NCBI GenBank assembly: GCA_025642065.1
Contig: JAODUP010000158.1
Span: 232,001-296,000, forward strand
Direction of reading: 5' to 3'
DNA length: 64,000 nucleotides
DNA from: Paralvinella palmiformis
Lineage: Eukaryota > Annelida > Polychaeta > Terebellida > Alvinellidae
Under the pieces are notes generated by a model that was not told the origin of the DNA, did no database searches, and worked only from the letters and a program-made list of their open reading frames with translations. Both the position numbers and the translations under genes were made by a program. Every line of letters begins with the position of its first letter. The first letter of the stretch is position 1. Of the stretch, positions 23,372-34,648 are shown in pieces.

Positions 23372-24410
23372 TTGAGGTTTTGCACTGACGTCATAAAAAT
23401 AACGTGAGATTTGTTGTTGCCGCCATATTGGGTGTCAAGCTAGCCATGGATACACTGGCCTCGTACACTGGGAGCCAGGACACGTTCATGTTTGGTGTAC
23501 AATAAATACATGTGTTGCTGTAATCTATAACAGCCGTACAGGAAGGGACAAGACAGAAAAAAACAAATGGATAGCAGCAGTAAACAGAGACTGAAAGAGA
23601 AACGGGCCGAAGCCAACACTTATGAATACATAGTGCACACTAGTGCCAGCCACTTCGGTCACAAAGTGAAGCACAAAGGATTTTAATTAATGATTTAACC
23701 ATAAATGAAACAACCTTTATTGACAATGATGATCATTTGTACCTATAGGTTTGTATTACATAACATAAAACAACAAGTTATCTACTATTGTTAACTGAAC
23801 AGGTGGGTCATTTCGGAGTAAGGTTATATAGGAATTATAACCTCACCCCGAATCGCATAACTTTCATCATATATTGTTGAAATGTGGAGAGTAAAAATGG
23901 TTCGTGTAACCTGTTGAAACGCAATTAACCTGAGTATAATGACCTCTTAAAACTAACCAGACCTTTATACGATTTCAGTTGATCTCCAGTATAAGGGGAT
24001 TGTGCGCTGATCAAGTAATTATATATATCAGGGTAGGTGACCTCTGGATATATACTAGCATTATCATAGTTGACTCAGATCTCTGGCGGCATAGTGTAGG
24101 GATTTTGGCCAACGTTGAGTATCTTATATTTATACCTTGTTAAGGCATCTGGTAGTAAATCTATGCTAATTGTCAAATCTGACAACTCTATGGTTTCTAA
24201 CCCAACAGATGATGTTGTTTTATTTTGCTTTGAGACGAATGAAGCTCAGTATTCAAGATATCGGAAGCGTGTCTAAGATCCACGTTGTTCGCTGCATTGT
24301 ACCGGATTATAAACCAGTGTAGTGAGTTGTAGTCAAGCCACCGCTTGACACCCAACACGGCGGCATAAACAAAAAGTCACGTGTCTGTGACGTCAGGTGA
24401 AAAACCTCAA
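23372..24410. mobile_element. 1.04-kb inverted-repeat DNA transposon flanked by TA
   Basis: Long terminal inverted repeats of about 68 bp lie at 23,372-23,440 and 24,343-24,410. Left start: TTGAGGTTTTGCACTGACGT. Right end, reverse-complemented: TTGAGGTTTTTCACCTGACG. Both inner ends read GGGTGTCAAGC. A TA dinucleotide lies immediately outside each end (23,370-23,371 and 24,411-24,412), which suggests a TA target site, though a longer degenerate duplication cannot be excluded. Each repeat contains the palindrome TGACGTCA. The interior carries a possible THAP-like coding remnant but no full transposase, so the copy is non-autonomous or decayed. It lies between blocks S and P of the second duplicated unit. 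Confidence 0.8.
23500..23690 (+). pseudogene. Possible THAP-type zinc-finger remnant inside the inverted-repeat element
   Basis: One frame through TGG at 23,568-23,570 reads NSRTGRDKTEKNKWIAAVNR and then a stop. The NR...KWIAAVNR pattern resembles the middle of THAP domains found in P/Kolobok-type transposases. Another frame downstream reads VHTSASHFGHKVKHKGF, where SASHF could be a mutated CSxHF zinc-binding pair. The cysteines needed for a working C2CH finger are not visible. This is a weak match made by eye. Confidence 0.3.
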
Positions 24411-24560
24411 TACGAGGAAATCACAGAGGGTACTTTCTGTATCACGTCTTGTTTGCTTCATGTTATAAATGATTTTGGTGCTGTCAAACACCTAACTATC
24501 TTAAGATATGTGTGTGACTTGTTTCGGTTAAAATGCCACTGTTATCCACACGAATATCTA

Positions 24561-24695
24561 ATTAGGTCGAGCGATTTCCAAAGGTAAGTGGGGCTAAGTG
24601 AAAGATGAAACACCATTCTGACTGGTCGAGGTTTGAACCCAGGTGCTATAGATCTGTGACCAAAGGTGTTACTGGCCAGACCATGGCCAGACCAC
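24561..24695 (-). mobile_element. SINE family 1, head-side fragment
   Basis: GGTCGAGCGATTTCCAAAGG, then AAAGATGAAACACC and GGTTTGAACCCAGGTGCTA (box B in reverse) match the SINE body and tRNA-like part in reverse. The (ATC)n tail and last 60 bp are missing. Confidence 0.65.
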
Positions 24696-25201
24696 CGTAC
24701 CTATTCACGTGATGTTAATCACGTGACTCTTGTCATTATCGTATTATATCACGGGGCGGCTGTTCTCTGTTTCTGTATTCCTCGACATCCTCAGATTTTA
24801 GTCGCCATGACACCTTCAGCTCATTTAAAAACAACTTTCTTGTCACATTACCAAAGCAATAACAAGACGAAGAGGGAATTAACGTTAATGGGATGTTGGA
24901 TTGACGTTACTGCGTAGATTACATTTTAATGGCATTGATAACTTAGACCTGAAATTAATTATTATTGACAAAAAATCGGTTAACAAAAACCTCATCTTAT
25001 GTCATTATGTAGAATGGATGATGCGCTTGGCCATTTTGTTCTTCTGTTTCTTGTGTCACTTGACTTTGTCATGCCATAAATATCAATAAATAGTTATCTG
25101 ATAGCTATGACAGTTTATCTGACTGTTGTTATCACACTTGGTCATAACCAGGGATGAATAAATTTATTGTATTATAACTACAGCTTAAATAGGTAAATTC
25201 A

Positions 25202-25283
25202 ATCAGATGATGATGATGACGATGATGATGATGATGATTGGTGTATTACAGCCACTTTTGTGCACTCGGTAGGCTAAAAGGCC
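25202..25283 (-). mobile_element. SINE family 1, tail-only insertion with target-site duplication
   Basis: An 82-bp segment with a (GAT)n tail in reverse, then GATTGGTGTATTACAGCC and CACTCGGTAGGCTAAAAGG. Direct repeats GGTAAATTCA lie at 25,192-25,201 and 25,284-25,293, so this is a genuine 5'-truncated insertion. One or two bases at the right edge could be either SINE or duplication. Confidence 0.85.
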
Positions 25284-25329
25284 GGTAAATTCATTTAGAT
25301 CTACTATAACTAAAGTTACTATATAAAAC

Positions 25330-25331
<2 letters not shown>

Positions 25332-25390
<59 letters not shown>
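25332..25390. repeat. (TA)n microsatellite
   Basis: Pure (TA)n with one break at the right end. Confidence 0.95.
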
Positions 25391-25391
<1 letters not shown>

Positions 25392-25540
25392 TTATTAACT
25401 TTTCTGTTATCATCAGAATTAATTTCAGCCATATAACATTTCCTTACTGGTAGATATCGTCACTATATCTCTCCAACTTCCACAGGAATATTCAACACGT
25501 AGCCCCTAAGTCGTTAAATGTTATCATTACTTGTCGGTTA

Positions 25541-25830
25541 TTGAGCTACAGCTGAGTGGACTGAGCGAGACTCTGGTCTAAAGCACAATGGAATGACCAA
25601 GATACCGATCTACAGCTAAGTGGGATGTGCCAGATATTGATATACAGCGGAGAGAACTGAGCCGGAAACGAACCTACCATTGAATGGACTGATCCAGATA
25701 TACATCTACAGCTGGATCGACTTTACCAAATACTGATCTATCACTGAGAGGAGAATTGAGTCAGATATTAATGCACAACTGAATAGACTTAAAATACATA
25801 TGTATAGATGTACAGATCAGTGGGCAGATT
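25541..25830 (+). repeat. Degenerate ~32-bp tandem repeat
   Basis: At least six decayed units related to GATCTACAGCTGAGTGGACT followed by GAGCCAGATATT. Unit starts are near 25,543, 25,607, 25,639, 25,700 and 25,734. The same unit is present about twice at 8,965-9,060 and 19,848-19,945 in the other P copies. Confidence 0.65.
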
Positions 25831-25897
25831 GGTAAAACCTTTGCTGGCGACACCGCAAAGAAGACGAACGTCATGTGAACTGTTGAAGATACCGTGG

Positions 25898-26140
25898 ACT
25901 AGCTCACCATAGGCTCTACGCTACTTACTATGACATCCAAGCGTAGACAACTTCACATAGACGGCTCCTGAAGTTGATCATTTCACAGACCCGTCGTTTG
26001 GTGACAACAGTCCATTCAGCCAGTCAATATGGTGTGCGAGCCATTCAGTCAAACCAATCAGCATGAGTACTCGCTATGTTATAACACATAAAATAGTATT
26101 CAGATAGGTCGAATGACGGGTCCACATAGAGAATACAGAA
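25898..26140 (+). repeat. Direct duplication, left member
   Basis: Nearly identical to 26,711-26,958 (two substitutions seen across the best 180 bp). It lacks an 18-bp piece present in the right member. Ends at GAATACAGAA beside a short (TA)n array (26,141-26,162). Confidence 0.85.
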
Positions 26141-26289
26141 TATATATATATATATATATATATCCATTTAAAAGGTGACTCGCCGATGCAACGTGAACTC
26201 AAATAGGTTTACTTCCAGTAGGCTTTTTGCTCATAGCTCAATAATATGAGGTGGTGATAGATAAAATTAGTTGAATAGCTTCGGAGGTA

Positions 26290-26395
26290 CTTATTATTTT
26301 ATCGACACGGATAATACTAGATTTCGATTCTACGACCTATCGGTTAGCAGCACATTGACCAACTAAATACACTACGGGGTGGCCTTAAATCAAAC
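26290..26395 (-). mobile_element. tRNA-like SINE remnant (another family)
   Basis: In reverse sense it reads GGCCACCCCGTAGTG, then TATTTAGTTGGTCAATGTGC (box A-like) and GTCGTAGAATCGAAATCTAG (degraded box B). It differs from SINE family 1. It lies in the DNA separating the two direct duplicates. Confidence 0.45.
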
Positions 26396-26710
26396 AACGT
26401 TACAGATATATGTGTTGTTATATTATCGTTTTAATAACTGAATTTCCACCCATGTTACTTGAACCTATTCAATCCTACACCATTTCGAATTCGTCAGAGA
26501 GTGTACTATTTTTAAACAGCTATTTTTAAACATCTTATCTAATCCAGTATTGATACATAGCTCAGTCAACCAATAAACTGGCAAAGAAAACAGAGATTAA
26601 TTTGGTTTTTCGCACAAATGACTTATGCCTCATCCTCAATCTATCTACTATGCTATATTCGTGTAATACTAAACAAGGAGAAAGAAAGCAACTGTTTCGA
26701 ATTTTAAGAT

Positions 26711-26958
26711 GTTAGCTCACCATACCCCACGTCTTTATGACAAACCGTAAAATCACATAGACGGCTACTGAAGTTGATCATTTCACAGACCCGTCGAGCA
26801 TCGAATGTACATCGTTTGGTCACAACAGTCCATTCAGCCAGTCAATATGGTGTGCGAGCCATTCAGTCAAACCAATCAGCATGAGTACTCGCTATGTTAT
26901 AACACATAAAATAGTATTCAGATAGGTCGAATGACGGGTCCACATAGAGAATACAGAA
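26711..26958 (+). repeat. Direct duplication, right member
   Basis: Contains the 18-bp segment GAGCATCGAATGTACATC missing from the left member. Copies 1 and 2 of block P also have TGTCGAGCATC at this place, so the right member keeps the ancestral form. Confidence 0.85.
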
Positions 26959-27467
26959 GGCCTGCAAAGGGAAGTCGTTGTGGCTAAAGCCACCGATAGG
27001 CAGGCAGTGGTAATTATTTACAATACAATACATCGTCATAGTGGTAATAATAGGAATTACATTGTTCATTAACAATATACAGATATATACTTTTCAGAAC
27101 GTTGATATCTCATATACTATGTCTGTTTACAAAACATACCTGTACTCTCAGTTTGGGCTAGTGATTTAAAAAATACCGAGATTATTCTGACGGCATTAGC
27201 CTTTGAGTGTATTTTTATGCATTGCAGGCTACAAAGGGAAGATTATTCATTCTCCGATTGGTTCATTGTACGTCCTCTTTCCTGTTTTATGATTGGCCGT
27301 AGGTTTTGAATGCGTTATTAGAACGAAGCACACATTAGCCTATTACATTCGATATGAGGACACACACAAAACGTATCCCTCACCATAACAATAAGTTCAA
27401 AATAATAAAAACAAAAAACATATTGATCAGTTCTTTGCATCATCATCATCCGCAGTTTTTAAGGTTA
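26959..27467. other. Unassigned DNA
   Basis: No supported feature. Confidence 0.4.
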
Positions 27468-27668
27468 AATAATAACTATAATAATTAAAAAACGTCTATT
27501 GCGTCTATCCTTGAAAACAATCGAGCTCAGTGGCGCACCTATTGCTGGGGTTGGACAAACTTATAGTTCAGGTATAATGCAAAGTTCATCAACAAATGAT
27601 CATTTGGAGTGGAAACTGAGGAAGGATAAGCAAGTCTGAAAAGGTGAGTTTTAAAATGGTGACGGAAA
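27468..27668 (-). pseudogene. 3' end of a CR1/L2-like LINE (same subfamily as 52.8 kb)
   Basis: The reverse complement reads SFRHHFKTHLFRLAYPS, the last residues of the ORF2 product, then a 3' UTR with TTGATGAACTTTGCAT and AGGTGCGCCACTGAGCTCGA, ending in an (ATT)n-like tail. It aligns nearly throughout with 53,090-53,296. Severely 5'-truncated (about 200 bp), as is common for LINE insertions. Confidence 0.85.
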
Positions 27669-27966
27669 GAAATTATGCGATTTGATGACAGGTGATTCAC
27701 CTTTAGCGGAAATAAATTGTATCCGACATTATGTCACAGAACAGACTTTAACTAAATCAAGGTCATAACATTATAATTATTTCGTCCTGTTTCTTACGTC
27801 CAATGATTTAGGTTCAGTTACTCAAAAACACACAAATGGCGATTTTTTCGGATCGTTTTAGAGAAGATAAAGTGGCGAATGTTGTGTGTTTCATGGCATC
27901 GCTTACCTGAAACACGGACCGAATTAAGTTTTTTTTCTTCAAAATGTATTTTAATTATAAATGTAC

Positions 27967-28018
<52 letters not shown>

Positions 28019-28369
28019 AAATTTGTAGTCGCATAATAACACCTGAACTATAATTGAATACCACATACCTCAATTAGGCTAAGACTACCCATCTAATAAT
28101 TTAATATTACATACCACACGGGTTAATGTTATATAACAAATAGATCAATCATAAACAAGATACCGGACATGTTATCGACACATACCAGATAATTTAATGG
28201 ATGATGTGTTTCATGTCATAAAGTAAATTATGTAAACTGCTAATACAAGCTATTAATAAACACGGGTTCTATCCCCACTGCTGCTGTTAGAAGCTTCTTT
28301 CGAGTAACGTATTGGTGGTACAAACGTTGTGTTAATGCCTAATCCCTTGTGAAGCGAGAAAATCAGACA
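27669..28369. other. Unassigned DNA with a (TA)n array
   Basis: (TA)n at 27,970-28,016. The rest is unassigned. Confidence 0.5.
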
Positions 28370-29098
28370 ACAACACCGCATAAGTTGAATAATACGATAG
28401 ACCGTAGGTATTAGACTATCGGCTGGATAATAATATGTATCAACAAATCATGCAGACTGCATATCAGTCAGCCAATCAATTAGTTCTTACCGCTATTATT
28501 CCAACCAGAAAGGCAGATAGACATTTGTATATCAATAAAACATATTACCGTCTTATGACGGCCATGGGACCGAGATGCGCTGGTCTTAACACGGGAAATG
28601 TCTCGATGGGAGAAAATCCTATCTTAGGAAACAGTTTGATGCTATCCAGATGTAGTCATTTGAAGGACATCGTATTAGGAAAGGCGTCTTTTAACGGGGT
28701 TTCACTGTATGACATGGTGGCATTTCTGCCATTATCTAAATCGTCCATATATTATCATTATTGACATTTAGCTGTCTCGTTATGGTTAAGACGCCGTGTT
28801 ACGGGCAATAATGACGGCTTACGTGTCTGATTTATGAACGAGATAGCCGGAAGTAGACTTATATGATCTTTTCGAATGGCAAGGGATTAGTTTTATACAC
28901 CAAATGACCCCTATCGGCGTATCTTCAAAAACATAGACGTTTTGGTACAGGGTCAATGGCAAATCGTTCCCGGTGCGTTCCAGCAACGTGAAGCTTTCCG
29001 TTTGACACATACAGAGAAAAGTGTAAACAGAGTGATGATAAAGATATTGATTAATGGTCATTGATACGGCCTACGAGAATTGTCAGTGGACTTAGATC
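28370..29098 (+). repeat. Block Q, copy 2
   Basis: Collinear with 21,200-21,722. Its right end, GTGGACTTAGATCAC, meets a SINE exactly where copy 1 continues uninterrupted. A 109-codon open frame at 28,435-28,764 lies within it but is broken in copy 1 and has no recognisable motif. Confidence 0.65.
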
Positions 29099-29100
29099 AC

Positions 29101-29292
29101 GGTGATGATGATTGGTGTTTTACGGCCACTTTTGTGCACATGGTCGGCCAAATGGACCGAGCAACCTCCAAAAGCAATGAAGCGAAGTCAAATATGAAAC
29201 AACCTTCAGATATGCTCTCGGCGAGATTCGAACACGGGGGTGGAAGTGATCTGTGGTCCAACACGCTACCGCTAGACGACGGAGGCGCCCTA
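29101..29292 (-). mobile_element. SINE family 1, full length
   Basis: In its own sense: GGGCGCCTCCGTCGTCTAG with box A, GTGTTCGAATCTCGCC with box B, a body with GAAGGTTGTTTCATATTTGA, and GTGGCCGTAAAACACCAATC before an (ATC)n tail. Comparing block Q copies gives its insertion point, just after GATCAC. A (GTGA)n array lies 20 bp beyond the head. Confidence 0.9.
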
Positions 29293-29312
29293 ACAGCGGC
29301 GACGGAAGGAAA

Positions 29313-29422
29313 AAGTGAGTGAGTGAGTGAGTGAGTGAGTGAGTGAGTGAGTGAGTGAGTGAGTGAGTGAGTGAGTGAGTGAGTGAGTGAGTGAGTGAGT
29401 GAGTGAGTGAGTGAGTGAGTGA
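29313..29422. repeat. (GTGA)n array
   Basis: About 110 bp of pure GTGA units. The Leu-Thr-His-Ser frame on the other strand is an artefact. Confidence 0.95.
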
Positions 29423-30021
29423 GACGCATTTCTAATTTTCGCCTAATTATCGTCTAATTATCACTAGAGAATAATAATATAGTGGAAATGGTAAGTGTCT
29501 ATAATAAAACATAGACAAGATATTATTAGCTATTAACAGATGAGTAATATTTGATGATATAACAGATAATATTGGCTTTAACAGAGTACTGTGTATCAAA
29601 GAAAATATGTAGCAGTTTCCAATCCACTCACACTCTTTCTGTTACTCATCTCACCCATAACAATACAAATACATATAAATTGCCTTATGCATGGTAACTA
29701 GCTGGGCGTCTTACCTCGTACAAGAGATGTATTGATAGATAAATATGTTGCTGCATTCGACATAATTAGTTTTAAGCAAGTCACTATGTGTTGTTCTAAT
29801 GTGTTAATGTGTTCCCTGTCCCGTATCTGATGGCATTTTCATGTTTTCTGTTGTGCTCTGACTGATGTAAGGCTTAATTGTTGGCCTTGCCGTCTTCCTT
29901 GACAGCTACTGCCCGTAGCGTAAATATCAATAGCTTCTTCCTTATAAGGCGTTTGGCTACAGCACCTTTCACCTTAAAAACATGACTTTATACTTAGTGG
30001 GAACTTTCTCTCTCTATCCAC

Positions 30022-30024
<3 letters not shown>
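29423..30024. other. Unassigned DNA
   Basis: No supported feature. Confidence 0.4.
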
Positions 30025-30091
<67 letters not shown>

Positions 30092-30260
30092 TGTGTGAGT
30101 CTGGCGTCGAAGTTCTTCTTTAACCTGAGTGAAAAGTTAGGCCTTTTATATACTCTCAGCGTGTTAACAAACATTACAGTTTGTTCGCCACAAGAGAATG
30201 TACACTAACTCAGAATGGATTCCCTGAAGTGATTTAGCAGTGAAGTGATATCAGTCATTA
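30025..30260 (+). repeat. (GT)n array plus fragment of block R4
   Basis: (GT)n at 30,025-30,087. Then GTCTGGCGTCGAAGTTCTTC and GCGTGTTAACAAA match the middle of R4 (near 57,447 and 57,497). The rest of R4 is absent. Confidence 0.65.
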
Positions 30261-31423
30261 CTAGCTTCCTATTAAATTTGAAGCTTTGGGTAACTGATTT
30301 CAACCTTCAAATACAGACATATAAAGATACTCGGTGTAAGAAATAGTTGGCACATAAAACCTTCCTGGAGTATGTAAATCTTAACATCAGTCAGAAAATA
30401 ACCTACCCTACACAGTGATAACTGTTAGAGATAGTGTGTGCGTGCGTGCGTACGTGCGTGCGTGCGCTCGCGCCGTTGACGTAACATCCATATACTGGAA
30501 TTCGAATCTTAGTGTTACTTAGGTTTGTGCCCACTTTCGTATAAGGATTTCATTTCCAGATGGGACCAACACACTCACTGAATTTCTTACTTTCTCATCG
30601 TGAACAGCATCATCGCTATCATCATCATAATCAGAATCATTATCTAATCATTACCTATCTGACACCACAGTCTAATCCTACAAAAACATTTATAATTAAT
30701 AATAATACAATAATGTGACGATATATTTCTCGACGTTAGACATCGACTTGATGATGTCCCACGTCATCGTCAGCAGACTACCGACATCGTCGGGATCTAC
30801 TGGCTGTACACTGTTAAGAATCATTCTGAATTCACACCGTCACGGAATACTAGATCTCCGCCATCTGGATCTATTGGTTCTTCCATGTTTTAATGTGAAG
30901 CTAACGACCTGAGGACTAAACCATAAAGATTATATTTAATTATTTGGTTGCTATAACTATAAAGAGAGAATATCCGTTATTACGACAAGGTTTGTCACGT
31001 GATAATATGTCGGATAAAGTGAATGTTGGAATGTCAAATCCTTGCCATAGGCTCTGTCACACATTTGTAGATCGTAAAATAATGCCGTATGTAACATATA
31101 TGTAATATGTATGTAACAGAAATAATACGTAACATCCATGTACATTGTAATTAACAAATAATTATTTAAATCCCAAATGCAACTAGCAGATTTCATTGAG
31201 ACACAATCACATCATCTTGGATAGAACATCTAAGAAATAAAATTAATAATTTTCGCTTAAAAAATCCAACATAGAGGTCTGGATTCGAGTTTTCTGGATT
31301 CAAGAGTCATTTATAATGGAGCTAAAGCCGTCACAGACAATAATGTGTCGGAATGTAGTAGTTGTGGATAAAGATCTCCGTATTAAGGGATTTTCTCCCT
31401 ATTATGATGGGTATAGTATAAGA
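30261..31423. other. Unassigned DNA
   Basis: A GTGC-rich tract at 30,436-30,472. A 65-codon frame near 30,715-30,912 has no motif. No gene supported. Confidence 0.4.
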
Positions 31424-31592
31424 TAATGGTGATTTACGGCCACTTTTGTGAACATGCTAGGCTAAATGGGCCGAGCGACCTCCAAAGGTAACGAAGCGAA
31501 GTCAAAGATGAAACACCCTTTAGAAATGCCCACGCCGAGATTCGTACACGGGTGGTAGTGATCTATCGTTAGACCACATAGCCCCCCCCCCC
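31424..31592 (-). mobile_element. SINE family 1, head-damaged
   Basis: Body and tail are clear: GATTTACGGCCAC, CTAAATGGGCCGAGCGACCT and GATGAAACACCC. In the head, box B remains as GAGATTCGTACACGGG in reverse. The box A region is shortened and ends in a run of about 11 C. Confidence 0.85.
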
Positions 31593-33430
31593 ATATGGGT
31601 ATAATATGCTTGTTATGGCCTAACACTATGGGTACCATAGCGTAGTAGTACTAGAAGTATTAGCATGCCCAGTACTACGACTATTACGTCTGGGCATTAC
31701 AGGTGTTTTGTCTTTATATTGACATGACTTGAAACCGACATCAATAAATGAAAACAATTATCCTCGAAAATATATAATTCCTTATTTAAACTGTATATCA
31801 GACTATTAATCATTTTATATATTAAGTTTATCGAAAGTGTAATTTTATTAAACGCTGAAAACATTACAATAAGTGGAGATTTCAATTGCTAGTATACGTA
31901 AATTTATATCGCATATAACAATCGCATCGATTCTGTCTGTTTCGTGAAAACAGTTGTGTACTAACGTGTCCATCCTGAACATGCGTGAATATTCTGGTGA
32001 ATAATTAATTAGCCACATGGTGGCCAGTTCGATGTGAGGTCACCTTAACGCAGAAGATTCCTTCAACAAAAGTCCGTTACGATGCTTTATCGGTGGATCT
32101 TTTCAAACCCCGACATTTATGTCTGGATACAGAGTATCGTGCACGGATAGCTTCCATCACGAACGCTGGCTTCAATGGGCTTCATATTTCACGAACGGTA
32201 CATCAATAAACAGTATACTCCTTACCAACATGTACCATCAACTGCATAGTAAGTAAACGATATATCGATGCGGATTCCTCCCGTCGAGATGACCACATCC
32301 GGGTCAGATAAGGTCGCACATCGGAAGGCGACAAAATGGACACAACACCGTGACAAAGTCTTCTGAAGGCCTGTGGCACGGGAGCTTTCATTAAATTTCC
32401 ATAAATCAGAAACTGATGAAACGGTAGCCCATGAATAATTAACCCCTCCCCCAAAATAACAACAACACGTTCGAGTTACTGCCGGTGCGTGGGAATAATG
32501 AAGGCTAAATTTAGAGGTTACTGACATTGATCTGTCACCATTAGTCAGTTGATCAACACGAAGAAGGCCGTTGGCCTTTCCGTCGGCGTGAAGACAAACG
32601 AGCTCTCTCTCTCAGCTGCCACTAGTGAAAGGATATCAGATGAAGATTATCCACCGGTTTTTTTTTTCTCGGGGGGAATCCCAAACTTTCATATTTCAAT
32701 CCTCATTCCATTCATTCCTAGGACGAGTACAATAAGGTGACAACTGGTCGTCTCGTGTATATATGTCGTATCAATCCGGTATACTGTACAGTATCGGATA
32801 GCTCCAGGCTCGAATCCCAGCTTTACTTGTATATATTATATATATTGGAGATTACATCCGGTAATCCCACAGGGAGATGTCCGTCGAAATTGTGTCCATG
32901 TGTGGCCCATATCGTGGCTAACGAAATCTATAACCCATTCACTCACTCACTCTCGCCTTATCAGCACAACGCATTAGGTGGTGTTGCAGTGCGAGCTTAG
33001 TTAGTTCACCTCGTGAACGCATATGACTGTTGTTAGTATACGCCAATCTGTCTCCTTAGATGCACAAAACGGATATAGTTAGGAAAATACGTTTATATAT
33101 GAGAAAATAATAATGACAATAATATCTTTCGAATGTTTGATTTGTGATGTCGTTTGACCTGGCGTGAAATATCTTAGATGAATTTTCTCGTTCAGCAAAC
33201 AAACTTTAGTAAAGACATACCCGCCAAATGAACACGGAGTTGGTGTTTATCTGTTATCGGTGACCTATTTGTTGTCTGGCCCGGTAAAAACAAACATGTC
33301 AAGAACAGGAGTACTATATGTCTTTTCATTAAATGCTACAATGAAACACGAAAAAATTAATTATAGATCTCTTGGTAGATACCCTTCAGGTTTACCACCA
33401 ATCACGTGACTTGATCAAGACACGTGCAGA
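31593..33430. other. Unassigned DNA
   Basis: Contains a T-run/G-run junction near 32,660 and a possible tRNA-like fragment near 32,790-32,900. Open frames of 80-100 codons at 32,203-32,527 overlap in different phases without motifs. Confidence 0.35.
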
Positions 33431-33710
33431 TGTGTGTGTTTGTGTGTGTGTGTGTGTGTGGTGTGCGTGTGCATGTGGGTGTGTGTGTGTTTTAGCTGTG
33501 TATAATAAGGGACAGGCACAGAGAATCTCGAACCGAGAATTCAAACTCTGGACATTTCTTCAGGGGACTGAATCCAGAGTGGCGACTTTTCTTGCTGAGA
33601 CATGTGTAATGTCTCACCAGTCCCTAAGCCGCCAAGCAAAACAAAAAGCGAATCACCTACAGCCGTGGAGTTTGGGAGTAGAACACCCAAGTCAGATCAC
33701 GGCAGTGAGA
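33431..33710 (+). repeat. (GT)n plus dispersed repeat D, copy 1
   Basis: (GT)n at 33,431-33,491, then a ~217-bp segment beginning TTTTAGCTGTGTA and ending AGATCACGGCAGT. It is about 96% identical by count (9 differences) to 49,340-49,556. Flanks differ beyond both ends. A 138-codon frame runs through it, but most differences between copies change the amino acid, so coding is not supported. Confidence 0.75.
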
Positions 33711-34376
33711 GTCCTGGTACCTTTCTCTGATATAGTTGAGAGCTTGGCTAAATTCTTCCAGCCTTCATCTAAATGGTGTCAGCAGTAAATCAGCGTCTGG
33801 CTAAGTTTGTTAAGAAAGCATATTCCAACCAAAATCCTGTTTGTTACTGATTCTATCCTGAAAATCAGTGAGTACAAGGAGTACAAGGAATGTCGCCCAA
33901 ATCGAGCTTTTTGACCTCTTTTTATTTACTTTGTCATATTAGGATCTTGAGCCAATAGCACGTTAAGAACAGCATCATAGGATCAACGCTCCCCCCCCCC
34001 CTTTTATTTGTTTATATTGTAAACAGCGTTAGTTTTTCGTAAATACTAACAAACGTTTTGGTGACCAATAAACAGAGTTATGGCGTCTTTTATGACAACT
34101 TATCCGTGACAGCATCCTGAAGGATGCCTCTATCTCGTCTTAAATCCTAACTACATTTCACCCGTATATGAGACATCCGTCATATGTAGATTTCCCTGAC
34201 ATCATCATTCTCCCGATAGTTAAGCATCAACATATTAACATAAGATGAGAAGGTAGAGTACAGGGCGTTGTTAAATCATGTGGATATGACAACTTCCGAT
34301 TTAATTAACTAAACTGTCAACTCACTTTAATACACGATCGATAAAAGTTTGTTTGTAGACTTCAGAAGACTCTATC
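33711..34376. other. Unassigned DNA
   Basis: Has a C-run near 33,990. Nothing else recognised. Confidence 0.4.
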
Positions 34377-34410
34377 TCTTTCTCTCTCTCTCTCTATATA
34401 TACTATATAT

Positions 34411-34467
<57 letters not shown>

Positions 34468-34481
34468 TTCTCTCTCTCTCT

Positions 34482-34537
<56 letters not shown>

Positions 34538-34593
34538 TTCTCTCTCTCTCTTTATATATATATATATATATATCTCTTTCTCTCTCTCTCTCT

Positions 34594-34646
<53 letters not shown>
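34377..34646. repeat. Alternating (CT)n and (TA)n compound microsatellite
   Basis: Four alternating blocks of (CT)n and (TA)n over 270 bp. All frames are low-complexity. Confidence 0.95.

Positions 34647-34648
<2 letters not shown>

Larger units (their letters stand above)
24430..26958 (+). repeat. Block P, copy 3 (gapped and rearranged)
   Basis: Collinear with copies 1 and 2 at CCTCAGATTTTAGTCGCCA (near 24,791), at GGTTAACAAAAACCTCATC (near 24,978), at ATATCTCTCCAACTTCCACA (near 25,465) and at CAGCCAGTCAATATGGTGTG (near 26,016 and again near 26,836). It is interrupted by two SINE fragments, a (TA)n array, an expanded 32-bp minisatellite and an internal tandem duplication. Confidence 0.65.

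Noticed and set aside
28435..28764. 109-codon frame with ordinary composition
   Set aside because: The paralogous block Q at 21.2-21.7 kb has this frame broken and no domain is recognisable.
33372..33788. 138-codon frame, partly kept open at 49,334-49,585
   Set aside because: It starts in a (GT)n tract, most differences between the copies alter amino acids, and it has no known motif. Openness is explained by the youth of repeat D.
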